The notes under the pieces were generated by a model, which worked only from the letters and a program-made list of their open reading frames with translations, was not told the DNA's origin and ran no database searches. Positions 27,057 through 35,581 of a DNA stretch of 64,000 nt are shown here, in pieces. The DNA lies in NCBI RefSeq assembly GCF_049331405.1, contig NZ_CP186274.1:3410001-3474000 (forward strand). Reading direction: 5' to 3'. The DNA is from PoT sp049331405 (GTDB lineage Bacteria > Planctomycetota > Planctomycetia > Isosphaerales > Isosphaeraceae). Both the position numbers and the translations under genes were made by a program. The stretch's first letter is position 1; every line of letters starts with the position of its first letter.

Positions 27057-27110
27057 CGTTTAATGGTAAATAAATATTATTTAATGTTAATTATTTTAGG
27101 TATGGTTTGA
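27057..27110. promoter_or_regulatory. AT-rich island upstream of the glycosyltransferase
   Basis: This ~54-base segment is over 80% A+T in a GC-rich region and lies between the release-factor-like gene and the glycosyltransferase. It is a likely promoter region, or a site for a nucleoid protein. I see no exact -35/-10 pair. Confidence 0.45.
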
Positions 27111-27134
27111 TCTCGCTGATATCGAATCATGGTA

Positions 27135-27653
27135 TCAGAGGAGATTCCTCAATCCGAGCCGTTGCCGGTTCGCGTTGACGAGTGCGAGGGCCCGGGGTTC
27201 GCCCTTGAGCAGCTTCAACAACTGCGAGCCGGTGCAGCCGAGCCGTGCCGCGGCCGCCGGGAGGTCCATCTCGGCGGCTTCGATGATATCGAGCGCCTCG
27301 GCGAGGAGGGAGGGGAAGTCATCATGCTCGGTACTCACGGCGATCTTCTCGCCTCGACAGCGGCTCGACCAGAGGCGGCTCGGTATGCGGGCGTCGTCCC
27401 TGACCATACGGACGGAAAGTGCGAGGTTGAGGCGCAACCGGAAGACTGCGATTTTCAGATTTTCGAGCTGGCTGCGACGTTCGTTGGCCTCGGCTCGGAT
27501 CCCGGTCGGGCGATGGACGAGGACGATGGCGGTCTCAACCTTGTTCCGATTCTGCCCGCCGGGCCCCGACCGTCTTGTGCGCTGGACGTCGCACTCGGCA
27601 ACGAGTCGATCGGGATCCGTATCGGCAGGGTGTCCGCCGGAAGACTGGCTCAC
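27135..27653 (-). CDS. Release-factor-like protein with GGQ motif
   Basis: A 172-residue protein with the class I release factor catalytic domain: RRSGPGGQNRNKVETAIVLVH, GGQ at residues 32-34, followed by the RPTGIRAEA strand. The codon-recognition domains of RF1/RF2 are absent, so it may act on stalled ribosomes like ArfB/YaeJ. Unlike ArfB, it has no Lys/Arg-rich tail; its C-terminal ~75 residues are a helical domain (FPSLLAEALDIIEA; LGCTGSQLLKLLKG) of unknown role. It starts at GTG within GTGA overlapping the stop of the acetyltransferase gene, so it is translationally coupled to it. Confidence 0.85.
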   Translation of the reverse strand: MSQSSGGHPADTDPDRLVAECDVQRTRRSGPGGQNRNKVETAIVLVHRPTGIRAEANERRSQLENLKIAVFRLRLNLALSVRMVRDDARIPSRLWSSRCRGEKIAVSTEHDDFPSLLAEALDIIEAAEMDLPAAAARLGCTGSQLLKLLKGEPRALALVNANRQRLGLRNLL

Positions 27654-28138
27654 GACGCGGGTTCCCGGGGATCGAGCCGCTTCCCGAAGACGATGAGGTC
27701 GTCGTGGTCGGAGTAGAAGTCCTCGATGGTGCAGGCACGGCGGTATCCATGCTTTTCATAGAAGCGTCGCGTGAGCTCATAATGAGGGAGCGACGAGGTT
27801 TCGATGAGGAGTAGTCTACCTCGCCTGGTGTCGATGTCCTCCTCGGCCTTGCGGAGCAACTCCGTGCCGATCCCCTTGGCCTGGATGCCCTTTTCGACGG
27901 CGATCCAGTAAAGGTACCAGGTCCGGTCGGTCATGGAGGCGGGGGCGTAGTAGGCGAACCCCAGGACCTTGCCGTGCCGCTCGAAGCTGATGGCGACGTG
28001 GCCGTTCGCGTGCTCGACGGCGTGATAGTCGTCGAGGACTTCGCGGAGCGCCACGAGCTCGATCGGCTTGAAGACCTCGGTGCCGCGTGCGATCTCGATC
28101 AGGTCGGGGGTGTCTTCGATGCGGATGGGACGGATCAT
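27650..28138 (-). CDS. GNAT-family N-acetyltransferase
   Basis: A 162-residue acetyltransferase. The acetyl-CoA loop is clear (WIAVEKGIQAKGIGTELL, the QxxGxG pattern) and the fold's later strands (LLIETSSLPHYELTRRFYEKHGY) follow. The ATG at 28138 (IRPIRIEDTPDL) fits the family start. Substrate unknown. It overlaps the release-factor-like gene by four bases, raising the possibility that the modification target is in translation (for example a ribosomal or release protein), which is only a guess. Confidence 0.85.
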   Translation of the reverse strand: MIRPIRIEDTPDLIEIARGTEVFKPIELVALREVLDDYHAVEHANGHVAISFERHGKVLGFAYYAPASMTDRTWYLYWIAVEKGIQAKGIGTELLRKAEEDIDTRRGRLLLIETSSLPHYELTRRFYEKHGYRRACTIEDFYSDHDDLIVFGKRLDPREPAS

Positions 28139-28361
28139 GGGAGTCGTTCTTTGTGCGATCGGCGTCCCGTGGGCAGCGACGAGAGGTGGAGGGTACCCGG
28201 CTGTTCCGAGAGTGCCGTAGCCGTAGAGGTCGGGCACGAGCATTAAGGGGGAAGAGGGGAGGGGCGATTGATCGGCATCTGCACCTCCTCCGAGCGGCCT
28301 CGCGAGAGGCCGGTCGGATGGGACATCCGCCCGGCCTGCTCACAAGGTCATGGTGGAGATT

Positions 28362-31300
28362 TTACTGGCTGGACCGCGAGCCGGATAGGGGGCGGTTCGC
28401 CGTGGCCGGACTTGTCGGCTCGGGTTCCGGCTGGGCCTGGCGCGGGTCTCGTCCCTGGCCAGCCATGTCGTCGTTGACGTTCGTGCCCCGCATGTCGACT
28501 TTCTCGATCCGGAAGTCGTCGAAGAAGGCCTCGCCGAAGTTGCTCAATCCCATCGTCACGGTGAGGTCACCGCTCGTCGGGGCTCTCCTGTAGAAGACGA
28601 CGCGCGAGAGCTTGGGGTAGGAACCGTTGAAGCGATGTTGCATGACCTCGCCACCGATGGAGTCGGTGATGATGATGCCCGACGTCCCCGCGGGCGATGG
28701 ATTCACTTTCTTGACCAGCATCGAGATCCGGTAGAACTGGTCGCGCTGGACTCGAATGCTCGGGGAGCGGATGGCGGCGGCCGGGAAGTCGAGATATGGC
28801 GGGAACTTGTCGAGGTCCATCTTCTCGATGGGCTCGACCGTGAGCTTGAGCAACCGTTTCTCGCGGTCGGTTTCGTCGACCGTGGTGCTGACCTTCCCGA
28901 CGATCCCCTTGAAGCGATGGCTCTGATCGATCCACCCGCCCGACTCGAGGGACGTGTGGTCGTCGAACGAGCCCTTGGGCACGAGATTCGGTCCGAAGGG
29001 CTGCTGGATCAGGTTGAGCCAGGACTCGACCAACGGCAGCGTGTTGTACGAGAGCAGGGGGGGGCACATCACGGGCGAGGTGAGGTAGCGCGTCCGCTTC
29101 AGCTTCTCTCGCTCGAGCTCCATGATCTCCCGGCGGTTGAGGCGACCGAGCTGGGTGGGCGGGGGCTTCGGATCCTCGGGGACGACCTTCTTGAGCACCG
29201 ACTCATAGGCCTTCTGCCACTGGGCCGACATCAGGTGCCGCAAGGGACGATGAGCCCGGCGGGCTTCCGACCAGGCCAGGGAGTATTCCTCGCGCTCGAG
29301 GGCTTCGCGGGCGCTCTTGATGGATTCCTCGGCCTTCTGGAGCAGGAGGTACTCATCATTGGGCTCGGGGGCACCATCGGGGAGCGGCATGGTCTTGGGG
29401 TCGGTCTTGTCGTAGAGCCGCTTGCCGCTCCGGACGAGAATGTCGTTGATCTGCGACACTTCCTGGAGGCGAAGTTCCGCCTGCTCGATCGCCATGTTCA
29501 CGGCGAAGGGCCGGACCCTGGCGATCGCCGAACGCAGCCGGTCGGCCATCTCGAAGTCGGTCGTGATGAGGATGAGCGAGGTCGGGCCGAACTCGGGGAT
29601 CGTGAAGCGGGCCCCGCCTACCGATCGCTCCCGCTCGAGGGTGCGGACGTCGCCTGGGCTGATCTCGAAGGCCTGGGCCGACTCGGGCACCGGTACCGTG
29701 ATCTTCAGCTCGTTCATCGACATTTGCGCCGGCACGAACTGCGAGCTGCCCGAGTAGTCGGCGACGAGGAGGAGTATCCCCTTGCGGTCGCGTGTGCTGA
29801 TGCCCGCGGCCCGGATTCCCGGGGTCGGCTCCAGTTCCTTGAGCACCGGCATCCTCTGGTTTACCTTGCTCCCCGGCTGCGGGAGGGTGGGGGGATCCGG
29901 CGGGAACGTCTTGTAGAAGGGGATCGGGTCCTTGCCCCTGGCCAGGATCCCCTCGCAGAGGTCGATCTCTTCGTTCAGCAAGGCCATCTCGATCAGGAGC
30001 ATCCGGCCCGCACGCCCGGTGAGCGTCTCATCGCCCTTGAATCCGATGCCGCGATATCCGGCCCCGAGCGCCAGGTAGGTGTAAAGCCGCAATTGCTCGG
30101 GATGGACCTGGGGATTCCCCCACTCCGGGATCGACTCCTTCCCCCAGATCGCCGACTTCACGGTCGGGGAGATCGTGGCCGGGATCCAGGTGCAGAAGAG
30201 ATTCTTCGGATTCGAGAGGGCCGTGAGGTCGCGGCGTTGCTTGAGGAATGCGTAGCCGTCCTGGGGGTCGATGGCCGTTGACAGGAAGTTCGACTTGATC
30301 CCCATGATCGACAGGTTGCGGGGCAAGCTCGAGTAGAGCGGCAATTCGCCGGCAACCGTCGCGGTCGTGAGATGAGAGACGTTCTCCGGGAGCCCACGCA
30401 GGCCGGCGATTACCGACCTGATGCGTTCCAGCTCCGCGTTGCGTGCCGCGACGTCTCGCGAACGGCCGAGCTGCTCCCCCAGATTCCAGAAGGCGACCGA
30501 TTCTTGATAGGGGTATCCCTTGGCATCCGAAACCATGCGGTCGGCCTCGACGGCCCGCCCCTCGAGTGTGGCGTTCAGGTTCGGCGCAAGCAGGAAGCCT
30601 CGTCGGATGGCCTCCTGGATCCGCTTGGGATCGTCGTCGATCTCCGTGCTGAGCACGTCGAAGCCAGACTTGCGGAGTAGCTCGACGTTGGCACCGGGGG
30701 CGTCGATGGCGGTGAAGACCCAGTCGTAGTCCTTGCCGTCATCAGCTCGCTTGCGGAGCTGGCCGTCGACCAACTGGACCCTCGCGTTCGAGCGGTTAGC
30801 CGGCTTGGACTCCGGCTCCACGGGAGAAGGGGCGCCGGGGGTGACCGGCTGGGCCTGCTCGGCGATGACCGCGTTCGAGACGGGGCCGATGGTGAGGTCG
30901 TCGATGAAGGCCTCGGTCTCCCCCTCTCCGCCGAAGAGGTTGATCGCCAACTGGTCGAGATAGGCCCCTTCCAGCGAGACCGGCCTTCGGGTCGCGGCGC
31001 GGAGCACGCGAGCCTGACGCTCGATCGAGGGGAGCATGTTCGAGAGCTCGAGCCGCTGCCAGCGATCGACCTGGTCATAAATGGTGCCAGGGATCAGTAC
31101 GAACGACGGCTGGCCCGTTTCGGGGTCGGTGTCGGAGGGGAGCACCACCCGCCCCATGATCCTCAAGCCGCCCCTCGTCGACCTGACGAAGAGGTTGACC
31201 TTGAGGGCCTCGTTGATCGGGATCTTCGCGAGCGGGAAGCTGTAGATGAACGAACTGCCCGCGCCCGAGGTGAACTGAAAGTGCTCCGAGAGCCTTCCTT

Positions 31301-31508
31301 CGTGGGCGGCGCGGCTGGATCGGTCGTGGATGTGGAGCGTCACGGTGGCGTCGGTCTGCTCCTGACGCCAGGCGGGCCGAGCGGACTCGAACCCTTCGTG
31401 AATCATCCCCGTGGCCGTGTCGTTGCCATCCGCCTTCGCCGAGACGATGGCCACCAACATCAGAATGGCCGAGGACCCTACAAAGGCGACCGATCGACGT
31501 GGCAACAT
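28362..31508 (-). CDS. Large secreted protein of unknown function
   Basis: A 1048-residue protein with a clear signal peptide (VAFVGSSAILMLVAIVSAKA). The N-terminal ~200 residues and the C-terminal ~170 residues look like beta-sandwich carbohydrate-binding-type domains (FINE-type phrases: FIDDLTIGPVS; SNFGEAFFDDFRIEKV, as in jelly-roll modules). Between them, residues ~235-620 look like a TIM-barrel-type region (DYDWVFTAIDAPGANVELLRKSGFDV; YTYLALGAGYRGIGFKGDETL), and residues ~640-800 are helical. I do not recognise a named family or catalytic residues. It may bind or degrade polysaccharide; this is an inference from the domain look. Confidence 0.65.
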   Translation of the reverse strand: MLPRRSVAFVGSSAILMLVAIVSAKADGNDTATGMIHEGFESARPAWRQEQTDATVTLHIHDRSSRAAHEGRLSEHFQFTSGAGSSFIYSFPLAKIPINEALKVNLFVRSTRGGLRIMGRVVLPSDTDPETGQPSFVLIPGTIYDQVDRWQRLELSNMLPSIERQARVLRAATRRPVSLEGAYLDQLAINLFGGEGETEAFIDDLTIGPVSNAVIAEQAQPVTPGAPSPVEPESKPANRSNARVQLVDGQLRKRADDGKDYDWVFTAIDAPGANVELLRKSGFDVLSTEIDDDPKRIQEAIRRGFLLAPNLNATLEGRAVEADRMVSDAKGYPYQESVAFWNLGEQLGRSRDVAARNAELERIRSVIAGLRGLPENVSHLTTATVAGELPLYSSLPRNLSIMGIKSNFLSTAIDPQDGYAFLKQRRDLTALSNPKNLFCTWIPATISPTVKSAIWGKESIPEWGNPQVHPEQLRLYTYLALGAGYRGIGFKGDETLTGRAGRMLLIEMALLNEEIDLCEGILARGKDPIPFYKTFPPDPPTLPQPGSKVNQRMPVLKELEPTPGIRAAGISTRDRKGILLLVADYSGSSQFVPAQMSMNELKITVPVPESAQAFEISPGDVRTLERERSVGGARFTIPEFGPTSLILITTDFEMADRLRSAIARVRPFAVNMAIEQAELRLQEVSQINDILVRSGKRLYDKTDPKTMPLPDGAPEPNDEYLLLQKAEESIKSAREALEREEYSLAWSEARRAHRPLRHLMSAQWQKAYESVLKKVVPEDPKPPPTQLGRLNRREIMELEREKLKRTRYLTSPVMCPPLLSYNTLPLVESWLNLIQQPFGPNLVPKGSFDDHTSLESGGWIDQSHRFKGIVGKVSTTVDETDREKRLLKLTVEPIEKMDLDKFPPYLDFPAAAIRSPSIRVQRDQFYRISMLVKKVNPSPAGTSGIIITDSIGGEVMQHRFNGSYPKLSRVVFYRRAPTSGDLTVTMGLSNFGEAFFDDFRIEKVDMRGTNVNDDMAGQGRDPRQAQPEPEPTSPATANRPLSGSRSSQ

Positions 31509-31734
31509 GGCCGAGACCTCCTTGTCTCCGGTCCGTCAAACACTGGAACGATCCAATTTCTCGGGGCCGATCCTATCGGTTAAAGGCAGAACCGAGAAGG
31601 CCAAACCAGGCGAGGTTGCATCGGCAACTTTTCGCAGTTGTTAAATCTTGTCTAGAGTGACAAATTCCGATGATCCGAAGTCCTTCGCTAAAACGACGTG
31701 GTAAATTGGAGTACCACCTTGTTGAGGAACTTCG

Positions 31735-32022
31735 ATGAGTCACGCACCGCTTCGACTGGCAGCCACCACGGAAGAGTCTCTGCCGACAGAAATGATGGAG
31801 CTTTGGGATCGCATCCAGGTCCAGCCGGCCAGCGTCCGGGCGGAACTCGAGCCCCTGATTGAGGATGTGCTCGAGAACGCCCGGTTCCGGGGTCGCGTGC
31901 TCAACGTGGCTCGCGACGCCCTAGAGCGGCTCAAGCTCGACCTCGAGGTGGCCCGGTTCGACCTCGACGCAACCCGCCGGGAACGCGAGTCGCTGCGTCA
32001 GTTGCTCGACCAGGGGCAGTGA
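31735..32022 (+). CDS. Small coiled-coil protein
   Basis: A 95-residue protein of unknown function. The second half is a continuous charged helix (ALERLKLDLEVARFDLDATRRERESLRQLL), a likely coiled coil; no signal or membrane segment. ATG 31735 has GAGGA eight bases upstream. It ends 10 bases before the convergent M28 peptidase gene. Codon use and ribosome site support it as real. Confidence 0.6.
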   Translation: MSHAPLRLAATTEESLPTEMMELWDRIQVQPASVRAELEPLIEDVLENARFRGRVLNVARDALERLKLDLEVARFDLDATRRERESLRQLLDQGQ

Positions 32023-32032
32023 GCGGTCTCGT

Positions 32033-33073
32033 TCATTTGCGCGAGCCACTCGGCTTCGCCTTCGCCCCCTGGGAGAGCCAGGCCGTCATGACCTTACCCA
32101 CCTGCGCAAGGCTTTCGCCGGAGCAATTCTCCGGCAGGTCTTGCGCGGTGTGCCAGTAGGGATAGTCGAAGTCGATGACATCGATGGTCGGGATCCCGCC
32201 GTTATTGAGCGGCAGGTGGTCGTCCATCACGGCGCGGCCGACACGGTTGCGGAACGCAGGGACCTTGAGCCGCCTGGCCGTCGCCCAGAGGTCCTGGACC
32301 AGCTTGGGGGCGAGGTCGAGGCTATACGGCTCCTGGTTGATCTGGAGATTGCGGCCTCCCACCATGTCGAGCACGAAGCCCGCCACATATCGACTCCGAT
32401 ACTTCTTCGAGTCGACGGCGTCGGCATAGGCCTTGGCGAACGCCTTGGAACCGAGGAAGTACTCGCCCTGGCGGCCGTAAACGAGTTCTTCGCCGTCGAA
32501 GAGGACGAGGTCAATCCCCCAGTTCGTCGGCAGGTCGTTCAGGTGATGGGCCATCTCCATCATGAGCGCAACGCCCGAGGCGCCGTCGTTGGCACCGATG
32601 AACGGGATGGCTCGCCGGGTGGGATCGGTCTCCTCGTCGGGGAAGGGCCTGGTGTCGTAGTGGGCCCCGATCACGACGCGGCGTAGGCGTTCCGGATGCC
32701 ACGAGCCGATGAGGTTGACCATGTTCACCCGCTCGCCGCTCCGGGGGTCGGTCCCCTCGAAGGGCTGCTCGCGGACGGTCGCCCCCATCTTCTCGAAGTG
32801 CTTCGCGACCATCTCACGCTGGCGGGTATTGGCGGCGGAGCCGGCCGGGCGCGGGCCGATGGCGCAGATCTCCTTGAGATAGCTGTAGGCGCGGGCGCCG
32901 TCGATGGGGGCCGGAATGGAACGCAAGCTAGTATCAGCTCCCCAACTCGAGTCGTTCCACCGGACCAGGGAGAGGCCGGTGATGATCAGGAACCCGACGA
33001 CGACGGGGACGACGAGCCACAGTTTGCCGAGACGATTGCCCCACAAGGTAGGGTTCAGGTTCCGCAGCCCCAT
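32033..33073 (-). CDS. M28-family zinc peptidase / glutaminyl-cyclase-like, membrane-anchored
   Basis: A 346-residue M28 metallo-enzyme with one N-terminal membrane helix (LWLVVPVVVGFLIITGLSLV), so it acts outside the cytoplasm. Zinc-site motifs: GAHYDTRPF, NDGASGVA, DGEE, LDMVG and the last histidine in YWHTAQD. The spacing and short length are close to glutaminyl-peptide cyclotransferases; aminopeptidase activity is the alternative. ATG 33073 is chosen for its GAGGAG eight bases upstream; the ATG at 33136, which overlaps the maf stop (ATGA), would add 21 residues and lacks a ribosome site. Confidence 0.88.
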   Translation of the reverse strand: MGLRNLNPTLWGNRLGKLWLVVPVVVGFLIITGLSLVRWNDSSWGADTSLRSIPAPIDGARAYSYLKEICAIGPRPAGSAANTRQREMVAKHFEKMGATVREQPFEGTDPRSGERVNMVNLIGSWHPERLRRVVIGAHYDTRPFPDEETDPTRRAIPFIGANDGASGVALMMEMAHHLNDLPTNWGIDLVLFDGEELVYGRQGEYFLGSKAFAKAYADAVDSKKYRSRYVAGFVLDMVGGRNLQINQEPYSLDLAPKLVQDLWATARRLKVPAFRNRVGRAVMDDHLPLNNGGIPTIDVIDFDYPYWHTAQDLPENCSGESLAQVGKVMTAWLSQGAKAKPSGSRK

Positions 33074-33132
33074 CGGACCGGCTCCTCGATTTGAGACCGA
33101 ACGTGACAGCGTCTCATCATACGAGGCGCAGG

Positions 33133-33723
33133 TCATCGTGTCAGTGCGGGATAATGCTCGAAGAGCCAGGCCAACCGCTCCATCGGGAGGCCAACGACGT
33201 TGGTCACGCTACCGCGTGAGACGGTGATGAAGGGGTCCTGGTCCTGGACCCCATAGGCCCCGGCCTTCCCTTCCCAGCGATTAGAGTCGAGGAACGTCTC
33301 GCGTTCTTCGTCGCTCAAGGGCCGGAACCGGACGGTGCTGACGTCCACGGCGCCGACCCACTCGCCGCGGTCGGCCCGGTAGAGGCAGAGGCCGGTCATG
33401 ACCTCCGTATCGCGTCCTTCCTGGAGCCGGATCATCCGCTCGGCATCGGCGCGGTCGACGGGTTTGTTCAGGATCTCGCCCTCGACCCAGCAGGTCGTGT
33501 CGGCCGCGAGGATCAGCCCTTCCTTCAGCCGTTCGGCGACCGCCTTGGCCTTCTTCCAGGCGAGGCGCGAGACGTACTCGCGGGGGCAGGCGCCGGGATC
33601 GGGCTCGGGCTCATCCACGTCGGAAGGGATGACCTCGAACGTGTAACCGGCTTCGGTCAGGAGGAGTTTACGTCGGGGGGAGAGGCTGGCGAGGATCAAG
33701 CGAGGTCGTTCTGGCGCTGGCAT
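33133..33723 (-). CDS. Maf-family nucleotide pyrophosphatase
   Basis: A 196-residue Maf protein. Maf enzymes hydrolyse dTTP/UTP or modified nucleotides and are linked to division arrest and house-cleaning. Motifs seen: LASLSPRRKLLL, VDEPEPDP, KAKAV, LAADTTCWVEGEILNKP, and SVTNVVGLPME near the end. ATG 33723 follows a GTG at 33726 and is taken as start. The stop overlaps an in-frame ATG of the peptidase frame; the two genes are probably co-transcribed. Confidence 0.93.
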   Translation of the reverse strand: MPAPERPRLILASLSPRRKLLLTEAGYTFEVIPSDVDEPEPDPGACPREYVSRLAWKKAKAVAERLKEGLILAADTTCWVEGEILNKPVDRADAERMIRLQEGRDTEVMTGLCLYRADRGEWVGAVDVSTVRFRPLSDEERETFLDSNRWEGKAGAYGVQDQDPFITVSRGSVTNVVGLPMERLAWLFEHYPALTR

Positions 33724-33964
33724 CACGTCCTGTTCCTCGCGGGAACTCGGGCGAATTTCGGGCCCGGTTCGGCTTTAGGTCCTGAGTCGGTCCGGCGATC
33801 GTAGCCGCGCTGGCCCCTTGCCAACAAGGCAGAAAGCGACGACTTTTGAGGGACCGTCCGAACGAGCCGGGATCCGACCTCTGGCCGGTTTCGATGCGGT
33901 CTTCGGCCTCGATGTGCCGAGCGATCAGCCCCTCCCTCCAACCCCAGACCAGACAGGCCGTCGC

Positions 33965-35398
33965 ATGCCGAACGCGAATCCACGGAACGTCCGCCCGATC
34001 GCCGTCTCGCTCTACTTCATCACGATCAAGACGCGGATGCCGCTGAAATTCGGGCCCGAGACCACGACGGAGGTCACCTGCGCCCGCGTCCGGCTCCGGG
34101 TCGTCGACGAGACCGGCCGCGAGGCGGTAGGGTGGGGCGAGACCCCCTTGAGCGTCCAGTGGGTCTGGCCCAGCGCGCTTTCGTATGACTCGCGTCACGA
34201 GGTCCTCAAGGGTTTCTGCGTCGACCTCGTCGACGACTGGGCCTCATTCGACGTTTCGGGGCATCCGATCGAGGTCGGCTCGGCTTTCATCGAGTCGGCC
34301 TTGGTGCAGCGGCTCGAGCGCACCAACACGATGAGGGGACCCGAGGAGGAGCCGATGCCCTGGCTGGCGGCGCTCGTCTGCGCCTCGGCTTTCGACATCG
34401 CGCTGCACGATGCCTATGGGAACCTCCACGGCCTGCCCACCTACGAGACCTACGCACCGCCGTTCCTGAACCACGACCTCGCCCACTTCCTCACGCCCGC
34501 TGAGGGCGCCGGGGTCTCCTTCGAAGGCCGATACCCGAGCGATTATCTCGCGACCGCCCCAAGCTTGATACCGGTCTGGCATCTCGTCGGCGGCAAGGAC
34601 CCGGTGCATGCGTCGGAACTCACCGGTTCGGAGCCGAAGGACGACCACCCCGTCCTGCTGAGGGATTGGGTCCGCAAGGACGGCCTGAACTGCCTCAAGG
34701 TCAAGCTCCGTGGGGATGACGCCGCCTGGGATCTCGCGAGGCTGATGGACGTGGGGCTCATCGCCCAGGAGGAGGGGGTCGACTGGCTCTCGACCGACTT
34801 CAACTGCACGGTGAACGACCCCGCGTACGTCACCGCAATCCTCGACGACCTCCTCGCCAACCACGCCGACATCTTCAAGCGGATCCTCTACGTCGAACAG
34901 CCGTTCCCCTACGACCTCGAGACCCACCGGATCGACGTCCATGGCGTCGCGGCCCGCAAGCCCCTGTTCATGGACGAAAGCGCCCACGACTGGCACCTGA
35001 TCAAGCTAGGCAGGTCATTGGGCTGGTCGGGCGTGGCCTTGAAGACGTGCAAGACGCAGACCGGGGCGCTCCTCAGCCTTTGCTGGGCCAAGGCCCACGG
35101 GATGCCCCTGATGGTCCAGGATCTGACCAACCCCATGCTCGCCCAGATCCCGCACGTCCTCCTCGCCGCCCATGCCGACACGATCATGGGGGTCGAGTCG
35201 AACGGGATGCAGTTCTATCCCGACGCCTCGCAGCCCGAATCCGTCGTGCATCCGGGGCTCTACCGACGCCGGGACGGGAAGCTCGATCTCTCGAGCATCC
35301 GAGGCCCCGGATTCGGGTACCGTCTGGACGAAATCCGGCGCACCTTGCCGGCCGTCGCCGCGGAATCGGGAAACCCTGACGAGATTCGAATGTCCTGA
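33965..35398 (+). CDS. Enolase-superfamily (mandelate racemase / muconate lactonizing-like) enzyme
   Basis: A 477-residue enolase-superfamily enzyme. Visible active-site elements in order: the KxK motif (LKVKL), metal ligands in DFNCTV, EQPFPY and MDES, and the lysine of LKTCK on the opposite face. The capping domain at the N-terminus is larger than usual and holds an insert around residues 150-240. Reaction and substrate are not deducible; the superfamily abstracts a proton alpha to a carboxylate. ATG 33965 is chosen from the conserved-looking start; the upstream frame reads as non-coding. Confidence 0.85.
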   Translation: MPNANPRNVRPIAVSLYFITIKTRMPLKFGPETTTEVTCARVRLRVVDETGREAVGWGETPLSVQWVWPSALSYDSRHEVLKGFCVDLVDDWASFDVSGHPIEVGSAFIESALVQRLERTNTMRGPEEEPMPWLAALVCASAFDIALHDAYGNLHGLPTYETYAPPFLNHDLAHFLTPAEGAGVSFEGRYPSDYLATAPSLIPVWHLVGGKDPVHASELTGSEPKDDHPVLLRDWVRKDGLNCLKVKLRGDDAAWDLARLMDVGLIAQEEGVDWLSTDFNCTVNDPAYVTAILDDLLANHADIFKRILYVEQPFPYDLETHRIDVHGVAARKPLFMDESAHDWHLIKLGRSLGWSGVALKTCKTQTGALLSLCWAKAHGMPLMVQDLTNPMLAQIPHVLLAAHADTIMGVESNGMQFYPDASQPESVVHPGLYRRRDGKLDLSSIRGPGFGYRLDEIRRTLPAVAAESGNPDEIRMS

Positions 35399-35480
35399 TG
35401 CAGCAAGGGTGAATGCGTAGTCTGGGTCGTCTTCGTCCAGAGCTGGGACGACAGTGCGAGGGATTTCGGAGAACTCACCG

Positions 35481-35508
35481 TTGCTCGGTATCTGACATCT
35501 GTTATACT
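35481..35508 (+). promoter_or_regulatory. Probable promoter of the export cluster
   Basis: A -35-like TTGCTC (35481-35486), a 16-base spacer and a good -10 TATACT (35503-35508) lie ~75 bases before the start of the TolC-like gene. The -10 matches five of six consensus bases; the -35 only three. Confidence 0.4.
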
Positions 35509-35581
35509 GCGAACTCTCGTGCCCAGACAGTTGTCGAATGGCCAAGGATGGCCTTCGTTACAATATGTAGGATGTCGGTCC

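Noticed and set aside
28635..30281. A 548-codon open frame opposite the large secreted protein
   Set aside because: Same antisense artefact; no ribosome site, and composition is that of a shadow frame.
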